Numbered from the stretch's first letter, positions 34,327-43,371 are shown. The stretch is DNA of 64,000 bases from Alkalibacillus silvisoli (GCF_039521975.1 NZ_BAAACZ010000017.1:1-64000); one strand, 5' to 3'. Notes: generated from the sequence alone by a model not told the origin. Numbers and translations: made by a program.

Positions 34327-35733
34327 ATGATTATGCAGGGACGTGAACAGTGGGCTACAAGGCTCGGGTTTATTCTTGCGGCTGTTGGTTCAGCTGTAGG
34401 TCTAGGTAACATATGGCGTTTCTCTTATGTACTAGGAGAAGGTGGAGGATTTGCATTTTTACTAGCTTATATTATTTGTATCTTCTTAATTGGTTTACCG
34501 GTGTTACTAGCTGAGATTACAGTTGGTCGTAAAGGTCAATCAGATGCAGTTGGCTCATTTAATAAGCTAGCACCAGGAAAGTGGTGGAAACTCGGTGGTA
34601 TTTTAGGTGTTTTATCTGGTACACTAATTCTTTCATTCTATGGTGTAATCGCAGGTTGGGTTATGTATTATGTGTATAGCTATTTAACAGGTTCTGCTGG
34701 AAGTGTTGCAGAAGGTGAATATGGTGCATATTTTGAAGGATTTGTTGGAAGTCCGATCGCACCAGTTTTTTGGCAAGTATTATTTATGGCAATAGTAATC
34801 GGTGTTGTATACTTCGGTATTAAGAAAGGAATCGAATTAGCAAACCGTACATTCATGCCGTTACTAGCTTTATTAGTGATTGTATTAGCGATTTATGGTT
34901 TAACGATGGAAGGTGCTGGTGAAGCATTAAACTTTATGTTTGCACCTGATTTTGCCCAATTAGGTAATATGGAAGTTTGGGGTATGGCAATTGGTCAGGC
35001 ATTCTTCACTTTATCACTTGGTATGGGTGCTATGATTACATATGCATCTTACTTACCTAAAGAGACAAAGCTTCCAAGTGCTGCTGGTACAATTGTAACG
35101 TTAGATACGTTATTTGCGATTTTTGCTGGTTTAATGATTTTCCCAATTGTATTTACTTTCGGTTTAGACCCAGGAGATGGCCCAGGCCTAATCTTTATTA
35201 CATTACCTGAAGCATTCGGTCAGTGGGGCACTGGTGGTACAATATTCGGTTTGTTCTTCTTCTTATTAGTTGCTGTTGCAGCTTTATCATCTGCAATTTC
35301 GCTATTAGAAGTAGGCGTATCGTGGGCGATGCGTCGCTTTGAATGGAGCCGTAAAAAAGCGACTTTAACTGCTGGTATTATTATTACAGCATTTGGTGTT
35401 CCTTCAGCATTATCTCAAGGTGGACCATTAAGCCAAGAAATTTTCGGATTACCGTTCTTAGATTTAATCGATACCGTTACCGACCAATACACATTAGCTC
35501 TTGGTGGTATGATTACAGCGCTATTTGTTGGTTGGGGTTGGAACAAGATAGAAGTATTACGTGAAACAGGTTTACAAGATACGACTGTTGGTGCTCTTTG
35601 GATTTGGTTCCTAAGAATCGTAGCGCCAATTGGAATCCTGTATATTGTAGCAAATAACTTCTATAACATGTTCTTAGCTTCAGAGGAATCAATGAGTTAT
35701 TTAATCATCCAAATGATTAATTACTTCTTATAA
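34327..35733 (+). CDS. Neurotransmitter:sodium symporter (SNF) family transporter
   Basis: 468-residue protein with about eleven to twelve membrane spans. Span 1 carries the Na+-site motif AAVGSAVGLGNIWRFSYVLGEGG, and WRLG-type and FFLLVAVAALSSAISLLE segments follow, as in LeuT-fold bacterial amino-acid transporters. The substrate cannot be told. ATG 34327 follows AAAGGGG closely; the ATG two codons later is an equal alternative. A terminator (35744-35781) ends the unit. Confidence 0.87.
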   Translation: MIMQGREQWATRLGFILAAVGSAVGLGNIWRFSYVLGEGGGFAFLLAYIICIFLIGLPVLLAEITVGRKGQSDAVGSFNKLAPGKWWKLGGILGVLSGTLILSFYGVIAGWVMYYVYSYLTGSAGSVAEGEYGAYFEGFVGSPIAPVFWQVLFMAIVIGVVYFGIKKGIELANRTFMPLLALLVIVLAIYGLTMEGAGEALNFMFAPDFAQLGNMEVWGMAIGQAFFTLSLGMGAMITYASYLPKETKLPSAAGTIVTLDTLFAIFAGLMIFPIVFTFGLDPGDGPGLIFITLPEAFGQWGTGGTIFGLFFFLLVAVAALSSAISLLEVGVSWAMRRFEWSRKKATLTAGIIITAFGVPSALSQGGPLSQEIFGLPFLDLIDTVTDQYTLALGGMITALFVGWGWNKIEVLRETGLQDTTVGALWIWFLRIVAPIGILYIVANNFYNMFLASEESMSYLIIQMINYFL

Positions 35734-35743
35734 GATAACATTT

Positions 35744-35782
35744 AAAAGCATGTGACTGTTTAAAAGCAGTCACATGCTTTTA
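35744..35782 (+). terminator. Terminator after the SNF transporter gene
   Basis: AAAAGCATGTGACTG pairs perfectly with CAGTCACATGCTTTT around an eight-base loop. The ISL3 remnant begins six bases later. Confidence 0.92.
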
Positions 35783-35841
35783 TTAATGGCTCTAATATAT
35801 ATGTTGGGGTTTGGATAAAATTCTGGCAAGTTTGGGTGGAG

Positions 35842-35983
35842 GCATTCGAGGAATTGCTTACCGGCGGACGCTTTCCGCGGGCACGGCCTCAGCTAACTTT
35901 GGCAAGAAAAGCATTTGCCAAAGTGGATCTTCGGCTCGCGCTGTTCCCGCAGGAGTCGCCGCCTCACGCAATTCCTCGGATGC
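35842..35983. repeat. 142-bp palindromic element nested in the ISL3 remnant
   Basis: Terminal arms GCATTCGAGGAATTGC and GCAATTCCTCGGATGC are complementary with one mismatch. The interior holds GACGCTTTCCGCGGGC and TTCCCGCAGGAGTC and is richer in GC than its surroundings. It resembles GC-rich dispersed repeats common in Bacillaceae intergenic DNA; a sequence of the same style lies at about 43919-44000. Confidence 0.75.
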
Positions 35984-36050
35984 TAGAAACGAGAGTGTCC
36001 CTTTTTCGACAAACAAGACTGGTATCTTCATCACTAGTGATAAATCCTCC

Positions 36051-36396
36051 TTATTGACGGAGGCCTATCTATTTAAAGAGCTTTATTGTGACTGGTTCCA
36101 AGAAGCGAAAGAGCTGGGACGTGAACATCTAAAGCAAATAAAGGAGCGCTTATACGACTTCTATACAGCGTGAAAAAAAGCAGGAATTCTTGAATTCGAA
36201 AAAGCTATAGAAACCATTCAAAACTGGCAAAAAGAAATCATGAATAGCTTTGGTTATAACTTACACAATGGTTACATTGAAGGGACAGACGAAAGTGATT
36301 AAGCGCCAAGCGTTTGGTTTTCGGCGGTTTGATCGCCTGCGACGAAAAGTGTTATTGCATCATAAATATAAGGATATACAAAGCCAAATGGCATAA
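36051..36396 (+). pseudogene. ISL3-family transposase, C-terminal remnant
   Basis: EAYLFKELYCDWFQEAKELG leads to a TGA at 36171, then AGILEFEKAIETIQNWQKE and NLHNGYIEGT. A frameshift near 36290 leads into VIKRQAFGFRRFDRLRRKVL and ends HHKYKDIQSQMA at 36396. NG-EG and the Arg-rich finish match the ISL3 DDE transposase C-terminus. It has one nonsense and one frameshift mutation, and the N-terminal two-thirds are lost. Confidence 0.8.
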
Positions 36397-36445
36397 ATAA
36401 GGAGTGCTCTTAAAAAAGCACCCCAACATTTGACTTAGAACCTAT

Positions 36446-37420
36446 TTATTCCCAACGCCTTAATGAAGGATATGGGTCAAACGCCCATTCGTGCTCTCCG
36501 TTATAACGATACATACCATAATGTAAGTGAGGTGGGAATTTGCCGGATGTTCCGACTGGTCCATAGCCTGATGAACCGACATATCCAATCACCTCCCCAG
36601 GTTCAACCATTGTCCCTTCTTCAATTCCGTCTTCAAATCCATTTAAGTGTGCATAATAATGATAAATATTTTGTGTATCTCGTATACCTACACGCCATCC
36701 TCCATAACGATTCCAACCCATAATTTCCACGATTCCATATGAGACAGAACGGACGGGTGTTCCATAAGAAGCAAAAATATCTGTTCCTTCATGGATGCGG
36801 TTACCCCCATATCCACGACCTGCTCCCCATGTTGAGCGATAAGAATAGTTATGGTATTCAGGAATTGGGAAGGCACGTTCATGTAAATCAACCGTTTGAA
36901 AGTGGTCAAACACCTTTGCATATTGATTAATTAGTTTTGCTGCTTTTTCTCTTCCATAAAATAATTCGAAAATTTCATCGTAAGTTTTTCCATTTCCTAA
37001 TTGTTCATAAACATACATTCCCATTGTATATAATGCATCTTCATCATTGTTTGGATCTGCATATCCATTACCATTACCATCTTTTCCAATTCCATCAAAA
37101 AGCTGAATGACAGATTCTAGATGCTCTGTTTCAGAATCAAACGCTAATTGTCCGAACCATTTATGGTCAGGAAATTGAATTCCTGTTAATCGCTCATCAT
37201 CAACTTCATTTATATTTCGTTCGTATTGATCAATGGCAGCTAAGTAGTACCACGGTATACTCGTTAGATTCTCAGTTTTTTTGTATAAATTGACTCTTTC
37301 ATCATATTCATTAAATTCCTCATCATCTTCTTCAGCTAATATAGAATAGCCAGTAAATATAAAGAAAAGGCATGTGAATAGTATAGCGAATGAAAGCCTA
37401 TAAGTTCTGCTATAGTTCAT
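36446..37420 (-). CDS. lytH: LytH-like M23 peptidase (sporulation cell-wall endopeptidase)
   Basis: 324-residue exported protein: signal or anchor segment (about 8-28), an N-terminal domain with PWYYLAAIDQYERN, and a C-terminal LytM/M23 zinc peptidase domain with HEGTD and HLHYG metal motifs and HYYAHL. Length and neighbourhood (beside yunB in B. subtilis, where it is yunA) fit LytH, the L-Ala-D-Glu endopeptidase that trims spore cortex precursors. Here lytH is separated from yunB by two transporter genes and an IS remnant that ends right at its stop codon. No own terminator is visible. Confidence 0.85.
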   Translation of the reverse strand: MNYSRTYRLSFAILFTCLFFIFTGYSILAEEDDEEFNEYDERVNLYKKTENLTSIPWYYLAAIDQYERNINEVDDERLTGIQFPDHKWFGQLAFDSETEHLESVIQLFDGIGKDGNGNGYADPNNDEDALYTMGMYVYEQLGNGKTYDEIFELFYGREKAAKLINQYAKVFDHFQTVDLHERAFPIPEYHNYSYRSTWGAGRGYGGNRIHEGTDIFASYGTPVRSVSYGIVEIMGWNRYGGWRVGIRDTQNIYHYYAHLNGFEDGIEEGTMVEPGEVIGYVGSSGYGPVGTSGKFPPHLHYGMYRYNGEHEWAFDPYPSLRRWE

Positions 37421-37535
37421 TACAGATAAACCCCTTTTATCGTGTTCTAAGATTTAGTGTGTTCATCTTTTTTAAAATCATGAGAGCGTTATTTAATGAA
37501 TTTATGATACACTAGACTTAATCGAGGTGAATGAC

Positions 37536-37808
37536 ATGGAATTATTAGGACAACGTTATGAATTAATATATAGTTATCGAGATGGTTTTCAAGAAGATGT
37601 GATTGAGGAACGCTTTACAGACATTTTGACTAAGTATGATTATATTGTTGGCGATTGGGGATTTGGTCAATTAAGGTTAAAAGGGTTTTATGATGACCAG
37701 AGTCAAAAAGCTACATACGATACGAAAATTTCAACATTAGAGGATTATTTATACGAATACTGTAATTTTGGGTGTGCGTATTTCATTCTTAAACGTTCAG
37801 GAGAATAA
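37536..37808 (+). CDS. yutD: YutD family protein
   Basis: 90-residue protein with the highly conserved block VGDWGFGQLRLKGFYDDQ and YLYEYCNFGCAYFILK. It matches YutD (DUF1027), a universal but uncharacterised small protein of Bacilli. The ATG at 37536 follows GAGGTG; the upstream GTG would sit in the ribosome-binding site. A terminator follows at 37811. Confidence 0.88.
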   Translation: MELLGQRYELIYSYRDGFQEDVIEERFTDILTKYDYIVGDWGFGQLRLKGFYDDQSQKATYDTKISTLEDYLYEYCNFGCAYFILKRSGE

Positions 37809-37810
37809 GA

Positions 37811-37843
37811 TGACCGGAAGCTTGTGTGATTCCGGTCATTTTT
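37811..37843 (+). terminator. Terminator after yutD
   Basis: TGACCGGAA/TTCCGGTCA stem with a ten-base loop and five T. Confidence 0.85.
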
Positions 37844-37872
37844 GAATTCGTCATTAAGGATCTTCCACTTAA

Positions 37873-38148
37873 CTAATTCTTTTTACTGTCATCATCTAGC
37901 CCTTCGTTATGAGGATAATTTTCTGGCTGATGAGCGAAAGGATATTTACGTGGTAAATCTTCGTGAAGGTTTTTATTTTCATAGTTAAAGTTAGAATAAT
38001 GACGCCGTTTAGGATCATGCTCTCTAGCTTGAAGGGGCTCATCATTAATGGGATTCCCATATGTCCCCTCTGGAAATTCTTGAGCGGCTTGATAATTTTG
38101 TTGGACTTCAACTGTTGCGAAGTCATCATGTTTTTTGCGTTTACCCAC
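37873..38148 (-). CDS. Small hydrophilic protein of unknown function
   Basis: 91 residues, very polar (many Asn, Asp, His, Lys, Tyr), no membrane segment, and low complexity towards the C-terminus (NEGLDDDSKKN). It resembles uncharacterised short 'cytosolic protein' entries of Bacillaceae near yut genes, but I do not recognise a family with confidence. GTG start, with AAGGAGG nine bases upstream. It is probably cotranscribed with the DUF3055 gene 23 bases upstream. Confidence 0.6.
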   Translation of the reverse strand: MGKRKKHDDFATVEVQQNYQAAQEFPEGTYGNPINDEPLQAREHDPKRRHYSNFNYENKNLHEDLPRKYPFAHQPENYPHNEGLDDDSKKN

Positions 38149-38171
38149 TGTATACCACCTCCTTATGTCCT

Positions 38172-38459
38172 TTAGTTAATAGCAGTAGACTCATTGCTAA
38201 AAACATTGCTTAAATAACCATGTAATTCTTCTGCCTCATAGTTATTTAAATGTAAAAAGTGGCAAAAATAATCAATGTCTTCCATTTGTGAGTCACATAC
38301 TTCAGTGTAGCGAGATTTTTGTAGATCAATAATTAGACTTTTTTCATGATCACGATCGCTTTTAACAATTGCAATATCATAACGTCTTGAATCCCCCATG
38401 AAACTTACATAACGAATTTGTGCTTCATTTGTTTCATCTGCAAGGGTTCTGTTTAACAT
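38172..38459 (-). CDS. DUF3055 family protein
   Basis: 95-residue soluble protein with RYVSFMGDSRRYDIAIV and SLIIDLQKSRYTEVC, which fit the DUF3055 (SAV0927-like) family of Bacilli; function unknown. AGGAG precedes its ATG at a good distance. It is divergent from yutE. Confidence 0.72.
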   Translation of the reverse strand: MLNRTLADETNEAQIRYVSFMGDSRRYDIAIVKSDRDHEKSLIIDLQKSRYTEVCDSQMEDIDYFCHFLHLNNYEAEELHGYLSNVFSNESTAIN

Positions 38460-38578
38460 AAAGTCTCAGCTCCTATGGTATTCTTCACCTATAGCATTCC
38501 TCAAGTTTTAAGAAATATGAGAACTATAAAATGAAGAATTAATTGTGTTAAACTAATGACTTGAAAGGAAGTGGTTTA

Positions 38579-39028
38579 GTGTATTTTGTTGACCAGGAAA
38601 AAATCGACCAAACGTTATTCTATATGGATCAAATGTTAAATACATATGAAAACAATTCGTTTAATACTCATGTCGAACAGCTTGCTATAGAACGAATTGT
38701 TCATATGACAATTGAATCGATTATTGATGTTGGGAATATGATGATTGATGGCTTTATTATGCGAGACCCAGGTAGTTATGATGATATTATTGATATTTTA
38801 ATCGATGAGAAAGTAATACCCGAACATGATGAAGATTCTTATAAAAGCATTATTGCTCTTAGACATATGTTAGTTCGAAATTATTCTAACGTTAACCATA
38901 AAGAGTTGGTTGAGATAATGGACCAACAGATTAATACTTTAAAGAATTTTTCGAAGCATGTATTTGCATACTTAGAGAAGGAAATGGGTCCTATTACAGC
39001 TTTTAAAAAAAGAGAAGGTGAAGTTTAA
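38579..39028 (+). CDS. yutE: YutE, HepT-like DUF86 protein
   Basis: 149-residue all-helical protein of the DUF86/HepT-like family. The block IDGFIMRDPGSYDDIIDILIDEKV is strongly conserved with B. subtilis YutE, and LRHMLVRNYS echoes the RX4-6H-type region of HepT toxins. No partner antitoxin of the MNT type is next to it, and the solitary chromosomal copy is conserved in Bacilli, so a toxin role is doubtful. The GTG at 38579 follows AAAGGAAG by eight bases. Confidence 0.8.
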   Translation: MYFVDQEKIDQTLFYMDQMLNTYENNSFNTHVEQLAIERIVHMTIESIIDVGNMMIDGFIMRDPGSYDDIIDILIDEKVIPEHDEDSYKSIIALRHMLVRNYSNVNHKELVEIMDQQINTLKNFSKHVFAYLEKEMGPITAFKKREGEV

Positions 39029-39032
39029 GGTT

Positions 39033-39803
39033 ATGAAAGCATATAAAGCTTATTTTATTGATTTAGATGGAACGATGTATAGAGGGAAAGAGGCCATACC
39101 AGAAGCAAAAGAATTTATCAGACAACTGCAAGAAAATCAAGCGCCCTATCTATTTGTGACCAATAATTCTTCTAGAACTAGGATGAAAACAGTTGAAAAT
39201 CTTAAGAAGCACGGTATCGAAGCTAAAGAAGAGCAAGTCTTAACCCCTTCGATCGCAGCAGCAAATTATATTAAGCAGAATGATCCTCATGCCACAGTTT
39301 ATTTTATTGGTGAAAAAGGTGTAGAAGATGCATTAAGGAGTGAAGGGGTCGAACTGACAACGAAAAACCCTGATTATGTCGTTGTTGGAATTGACCGTCA
39401 CAATAGTTATAAGAAGATTAAGGATGCTTGTCTTCATATACAAAATGGAGCTAAATTTTTAGCGACGAACCCTGATATTCGTGTACCAACAGAAGAAGGG
39501 TTTGTTCCAGGAAATGGGGCATATGTTAATTTAATAAAAGAAGTAACGAAAACTGAACCCATAATTGTTGGGAAGCCTGATCGTTTAATGATTGATGTAG
39601 CTTTAAAAGAATTAAATGTAGAGCCTAGTGATGCGATTATGGTTGGAGATAATTATGAAACAGATATTAAAGCAGGCATTCGAGCAGGTTTGGACACTCT
39701 ACATGTTCAAACAGGCGTCACTTCAAAAGAGGACTTAAAAGATGTAGAAGTTCAGCCAACGTATTCTCTTGCTACGCTGGCTGAATGGCAAGTGAATGTT
39801 TAA
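39033..39803 (+). CDS. yutF: NagD/YutF-type HAD phosphatase
   Basis: 256-residue HAD-superfamily hydrolase: motif I FIDLDGTMYRG, motif II FVTNNSSRT, motif III Lys in VGKPDRLM, motif IV MVGDNYETDI, with the C2 cap of the NagD class. B. subtilis YutF has the same length; substrates are small phosphate esters, with the physiological one unproven. ATG 39033 is four bases after the yutE stop; an upstream GTG at 39018 overlaps yutE. Confidence 0.85.
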   Translation: MKAYKAYFIDLDGTMYRGKEAIPEAKEFIRQLQENQAPYLFVTNNSSRTRMKTVENLKKHGIEAKEEQVLTPSIAAANYIKQNDPHATVYFIGEKGVEDALRSEGVELTTKNPDYVVVGIDRHNSYKKIKDACLHIQNGAKFLATNPDIRVPTEEGFVPGNGAYVNLIKEVTKTEPIIVGKPDRLMIDVALKELNVEPSDAIMVGDNYETDIKAGIRAGLDTLHVQTGVTSKEDLKDVEVQPTYSLATLAEWQVNV

Positions 39804-39804
39804 T

Positions 39805-40296
39805 TTAATCATCTTCCGGTTCGCGATACTCTTGACTGTGAGCTAAACGACTTGAGGCTGCTGCGGCAATTGCACCAACGATATCATCTAAAAATGTGTG
39901 GCAACCGTTTGCTTTGTCATTTAATGCTTCAAGAATACCGGGTTTAACTTTATCTATATACCCATAGTTAGTAAATCCAATTGACCCATAAACATTAATA
40001 ATTGAAAAAGCTATTATTTCATCTATTCCATATAATCCTTCATCATTTTCAATCATCGTTTGTAATGGTTCTTGTAATTGTTCTTGCTCAGCTAGTTCAT
40101 CAATTTGAATCCCAGTCAGTATTGCATTTTGGACTTCACGTTTTTGTAGTACTTTTTCTACATTTTCAAAGCATTCTTCTTGTGATAAGTTTTCATGATA
40201 TTTAGACTGGAGAAAATGAACTAATTCAGCAATATCATTGATAGTAACACCGCGTTTTTCCAACAATTGTATAGCAGTTATTTCTAAAGATTCCAT
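39805..40296 (-). CDS. yutG: PgpA-like protein YutG
   Basis: 163-residue protein of the phosphatidylglycerophosphatase A family. The conserved acidic motif is GCHTFLDDIVGAIAAA, with GIDEIIAF before it. It lacks the membrane helices of E. coli PgpA, as Bacillus YutG does, so lipid phosphatase activity is uncertain. AAAGGAAC precedes the ATG. It converges on yutF with one base between. Confidence 0.78.
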   Translation of the reverse strand: MESLEITAIQLLEKRGVTINDIAELVHFLQSKYHENLSQEECFENVEKVLQKREVQNAILTGIQIDELAEQEQLQEPLQTMIENDEGLYGIDEIIAFSIINVYGSIGFTNYGYIDKVKPGILEALNDKANGCHTFLDDIVGAIAAAASSRLAHSQEYREPEDD

Positions 40297-40415
40297 AGCA
40301 ACTGTTCCTTTCTAGATTATTTCATTTAATTTATGCGAAACTAACACTCAGTATTAGTTAGATTGTACGTTTAAAGTAAAACAATGCAATGAGCTTATAA
40401 ACTTGAGGTGATGGT

Positions 40416-41384
40416 ATGACTAGACCGTTTGTTTTTATTACACGAAAAATATCTGATAATGTTGTGTCCATGTTAGAGCAACATTTTTTAGTTGAAATGT
40501 GGTGTGAGGAAGAAGAGGTGATTCCACGCGAGCTGTTAATGGAGAAGGCGAAACAAGCTGATGCGTTATTAACAATGTTAACAGATAAGATTGATGAAGA
40601 GTTACTCACTCAATCACCATATCTTAAAGTCGTTGCCAATTTAGCGGTCGGCTACGATAATATTGACTTAGAAGCGGCAAAAAAGAACAATGTTACGGTG
40701 ACAAATACACCTGATGTATTAACGGATACAACAGCTGATTTAACGTTTTCATTATTGACGGCAACAGCTAGAAGAATTCCAGAAGCGATTGATTATATAA
40801 AGGATGATCAATGGAAATCTTGGTCGCCATATATGCTAGCAGGTTCAGACATTCACCATAAGACAATAGGTATTGTTGGGTTAGGTAATATCGGTCAAGC
40901 CGTTGCGAAAAGAGCGACAGGATTTGATATGGAGATTCTTTATTACAATCGATCAAGAAAACAGGATATAGAGTCTGAACTTGGTGTGAAATATGTCTCA
41001 TTTGAAGACTTGCTGAATAGATCTGACTTTGTTGTTTGTATGACACCACTATCAAAAGAAACAGAAGGTATGTTTAATCGTGAAGTATTTAAACAAATGA
41101 AAGACACTGCTATCTTTATTAATTCATCTAGAGGTGGTGTTGTGAATGAAGAAGATCTATTCAAAGCGCTAGAAAGTGGCGAAATAAAAGCAGCGGGATT
41201 AGATGTCTTTCAAAATGAGCCGATTGGTGCGGACCATCCGTTGTTAACATTAGATCAAGTTGTTGCTTTGCCTCATATTGGCTCTTCCAGTTTGGAGACG
41301 AGAACAGAAATGATGGAATTAGCAGCTCGGAACATAAAACAAGTACTAAACGGGGGAAAAGCTTTAACACCTGTGCACATTTAA
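40416..41384 (+). CDS. D-isomer 2-hydroxyacid dehydrogenase (glycerate/glyoxylate reductase type)
   Basis: 322-residue NAD(P)-dependent enzyme: Rossmann motif GLGNIGQAVAKR, the catalytic Arg in NSSRGGVVNEE, a Glu in DVFQNEPI and the His in LPHIGSSSLETR. The closest look is D-glycerate dehydrogenase / glyoxylate-hydroxypyruvate reductase (GyaR). The substrate is inferred only from resemblance. A strong bidirectional terminator separates it from yutI. Confidence 0.83.
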   Translation: MTRPFVFITRKISDNVVSMLEQHFLVEMWCEEEEVIPRELLMEKAKQADALLTMLTDKIDEELLTQSPYLKVVANLAVGYDNIDLEAAKKNNVTVTNTPDVLTDTTADLTFSLLTATARRIPEAIDYIKDDQWKSWSPYMLAGSDIHHKTIGIVGLGNIGQAVAKRATGFDMEILYYNRSRKQDIESELGVKYVSFEDLLNRSDFVVCMTPLSKETEGMFNREVFKQMKDTAIFINSSRGGVVNEEDLFKALESGEIKAAGLDVFQNEPIGADHPLLTLDQVVALPHIGSSSLETRTEMMELAARNIKQVLNGGKALTPVHI

Positions 41385-41388
41385 TTAT

Positions 41389-41423
41389 AAAAAAGAGCTG
41401 GTATTTAAAACCAGCTCTTTGGC
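41389..41423. terminator. Bidirectional terminator
   Basis: AAAGAGCTGGT/ACCAGCTCTTT with an A-run before and T-rich sequence after, between the dehydrogenase gene and yutI. Confidence 0.85.
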
Positions 41424-41433
41424 TTTGGGTGGA

Positions 41434-41655
41434 TTAGAAGATTTGTTCTACTTCTTGTACGCCAGGTACTTCTGCGATTAATGCACGTTCTATTCCAGCT
41501 TTAAGAGTGATCGCTGAGCTTGGGCAATTTCCACATGCACCTTTCAAACGAAGAAGCACGATGCCTTCATCTACATCTACTAATTCAACGTCTCCACCGT
41601 CTCTTAGTAAAAATGGGCGTAATTTATTAATAACCTCTTGCACTTGATCGAACAT
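41434..41655 (-). CDS. yutI: NifU-like C-terminal domain protein YutI (Nfu)
   Basis: 73-residue Nfu-type domain with the cluster-binding motif GACGNCPSS (Cys41, Cys44). Such proteins carry [4Fe-4S] clusters to target enzymes. The gene stands apart from the suf operon, as in B. subtilis. Confidence 0.88.
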   Translation of the reverse strand: MFDQVQEVINKLRPFLLRDGGDVELVDVDEGIVLLRLKGACGNCPSSAITLKAGIERALIAEVPGVQEVEQIF

Positions 41656-41832
41656 CGCTCATCTTCCCCTTTCATATTTATATTATAAATAAGATCTGTA
41701 AAAAAATCTATTCTTGAACACGAAAACGCTAAAATTTATTGAGAACCATTTTCATTTTAACTTGAAGCAAAAGTTTTGTAAAATATAATAAAGTATAGTT
41801 AAACGTATTTGACTGCTAAAGGGAGGATCATG

Positions 41833-42159
41833 ATGGAGAATCAAATTGAGTTAGTTGTATATGGTGCAGATGTGCTATGTCCAAGTTGTGTTAATTTACC
41901 GAGTTCTAAGGAACAATATGATTGGTTACAAGCTGCTATTTCAAGAAAATTTGGCGATAATGGCGTCATTTATAAATATGTCGATATTTATAATCCACCT
42001 GAAGAAAAGCCTTATCAACAGTTTGCAACTAAGGTGATTGATGAAGATATGTTTTATCCAGTCGTATTAGTTGAAGGAGAAGTTGTCGGGGAAGGGAATC
42101 CTCGTTTGAAAACGATCTATAAAGCTTTAGAGAAAAAAGGTTTAAAACCTGAGTCGTGA
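41833..42159 (+). CDS. yuzD: YuzD thioredoxin-like protein (DUF1462)
   Basis: 108 residues with an N-terminal CPSC pair (Cys16, Cys19) in a VVYGADVLCPSC context and PVVLVEGEVVGEGNP near the C-terminus. It matches the YuzD/DUF1462 family of thioredoxin-fold proteins, function unknown. ATG 41833 is six bases after GGGAGG; choosing it gives the B. subtilis length. It is convergent with nothing and faces yuzB 86 bases downstream. Confidence 0.82.
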   Translation: MENQIELVVYGADVLCPSCVNLPSSKEQYDWLQAAISRKFGDNGVIYKYVDIYNPPEEKPYQQFATKVIDEDMFYPVVLVEGEVVGEGNPRLKTIYKALEKKGLKPES

Positions 42160-42245
42160 GCATAATTGCGTGTAATAATAACCTTATGCTAGCATATCTG
42201 CAGGGTTCTATAATTGAAGAAAAGAACTTTAGGAGTGTATGAAAA

Positions 42246-42482
42246 ATGAACCCGATTATCGAATTTTGTGTTAATAATTTAATTAGTGGTTCACAAGCTG
42301 CATTTGAACAATTAAGTAAAGACCCAGATTTAGATGTCATTGAATACGGTTGCACGAGTCATTGTGGAATATGTGCAATGGGGCTATTTGCGATCGTAAA
42401 CGGTGAATGTATCATGGCTGATTCAGCAGATGAGCTTGTTGATAAAGTTTATGAACATTTAGAAGAAAACCCTGTATTTTAA
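42246..42482 (+). CDS. yuzB: YuzB family protein (DUF1450)
   Basis: 78-residue protein with four Cys in conserved positions (Cys8, Cys36, Cys40, Cys43; YGCTSHCGICAMG), typical of YuzB/DUF1450 and suggestive of a metal or Fe-S site. It lies 25 bases before dapF, so the two are probably cotranscribed. Confidence 0.83.
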   Translation: MNPIIEFCVNNLISGSQAAFEQLSKDPDLDVIEYGCTSHCGICAMGLFAIVNGECIMADSADELVDKVYEHLEENPVF

Positions 42483-42507
42483 TCAAAATAATAGAGAGGT
42501 AAGACCG

Positions 42508-43371
42508 ATGAAGATTCCTTTTACGAAGATGCACGGCTTAGGTAATAACTATATTTATATTGATGGTTTTCAATTTGAAATAAAAGAAGACAAAATACCG
42601 GAAGTTTCAAAGGAAATTTCCAATGTTAATACAGGTATTGGCTCTGATGGTTTAATTATGGTGTTACCATCAAAAATTGCCGATGTTCGTATGCGTATCT
42701 TTAATAAAGATGGTTCTGAGGCTATGAATTGTGGTAATGGTTTACGTAGTGTAGCAAAATTCGCTTTTGAACATGGGTACGTCCAATCGACAGAATTTCA
42801 AATCGAGGCTAAGTCTGGTGTAGTTAATGCGACTGTTCAATTAAATAATGATGAAACGGTTGATAGTATTACAATTGATATGGGCCCGCCGATTCTTGAA
42901 CGAGAAAAAATTCCAATGAAAACTGAACAAGGAAACCCTCATGAACGCGTAATTGCTGAATCATTCGAAGTAGAAGGTGAAGAATATTCAGCTACGGCGG
43001 TATCAATGGGTAATCCTCATATCATATTTTATGTAGAGGATATAGAGAAAGCTCCAATTCACGCAATAGGCCCACTTGTAACAGATGACTCTCGTTTCCC
43101 AGAAGGTGTCAATGTTGAGTTCGTTCAAGTAATTAATGAGCGTGAAATTATTTTTAGAGTTTGGGAACGTGGTTCGGGTATTACCCAAGCGTGTGGAACA
43201 GGTGCATGTGCGGCAGTTGTCTCGTCTGTTCTTAATGGTTATGTTAATAAAGGTCAAGAAGTAACCGTACATTTAGACGGTGGTGATTTATGGATTTCAT
43301 GGTTAGATAATGGCCATGTGTTAATGAGAGGTCCTGCAGTTACAGTTGCAGAAGGAGTGTTTTGGTCTTAA
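42508..43371 (+). CDS. dapF: Diaminopimelate epimerase DapF
   Basis: 287-residue PLP-independent epimerase. The two catalytic cysteines are Cys75 (MNCGNGLR) and Cys229 (QACGTGACAA), and HGLGNNYIYID is at the N-terminus. It converts LL- to meso-diaminopimelate for lysine and peptidoglycan. B. subtilis dapF (yutL) has the same neighbours yuzB and yutM. AGAGAGGTAAG precedes the ATG. Confidence 0.93.
   Translation: MKIPFTKMHGLGNNYIYIDGFQFEIKEDKIPEVSKEISNVNTGIGSDGLIMVLPSKIADVRMRIFNKDGSEAMNCGNGLRSVAKFAFEHGYVQSTEFQIEAKSGVVNATVQLNNDETVDSITIDMGPPILEREKIPMKTEQGNPHERVIAESFEVEGEEYSATAVSMGNPHIIFYVEDIEKAPIHAIGPLVTDDSRFPEGVNVEFVQVINEREIIFRVWERGSGITQACGTGACAAVVSSVLNGYVNKGQEVTVHLDGGDLWISWLDNGHVLMRGPAVTVAEGVFWS

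Larger units (their letters stand above)
35788..36442 (+). mobile_element. Internally deleted ISL3-type insertion sequence
   Basis: The left end GGCTCTAATATATATGTTGG (35788) and right end (complement of GGTTCTAAGTCAAATGTTGG, ending 36442) are imperfect inverted repeats. Only about 650 bases remain: a transposase C-terminus with a stop and a frameshift, and a nested palindromic element at 35842-35983. The eight-base flanks (TTATTAAT and TATTTATT) do not match, so no target duplication is visible. The right end lies three bases from the lytH stop codon. Confidence 0.8.

Noticed and set aside
35811..36173. A 120-codon gene at the left part of the ISL3 remnant
   Set aside because: It starts in IS end sequence, runs through the palindromic repeat and only its last third resembles transposase. 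It is a chance fusion frame.
38579..39028. YutE as a HepT toxin of a toxin-antitoxin pair
   Set aside because: No MNT-type antitoxin is adjacent, and the gene is a conserved housekeeping neighbour of yutF in Bacilli.
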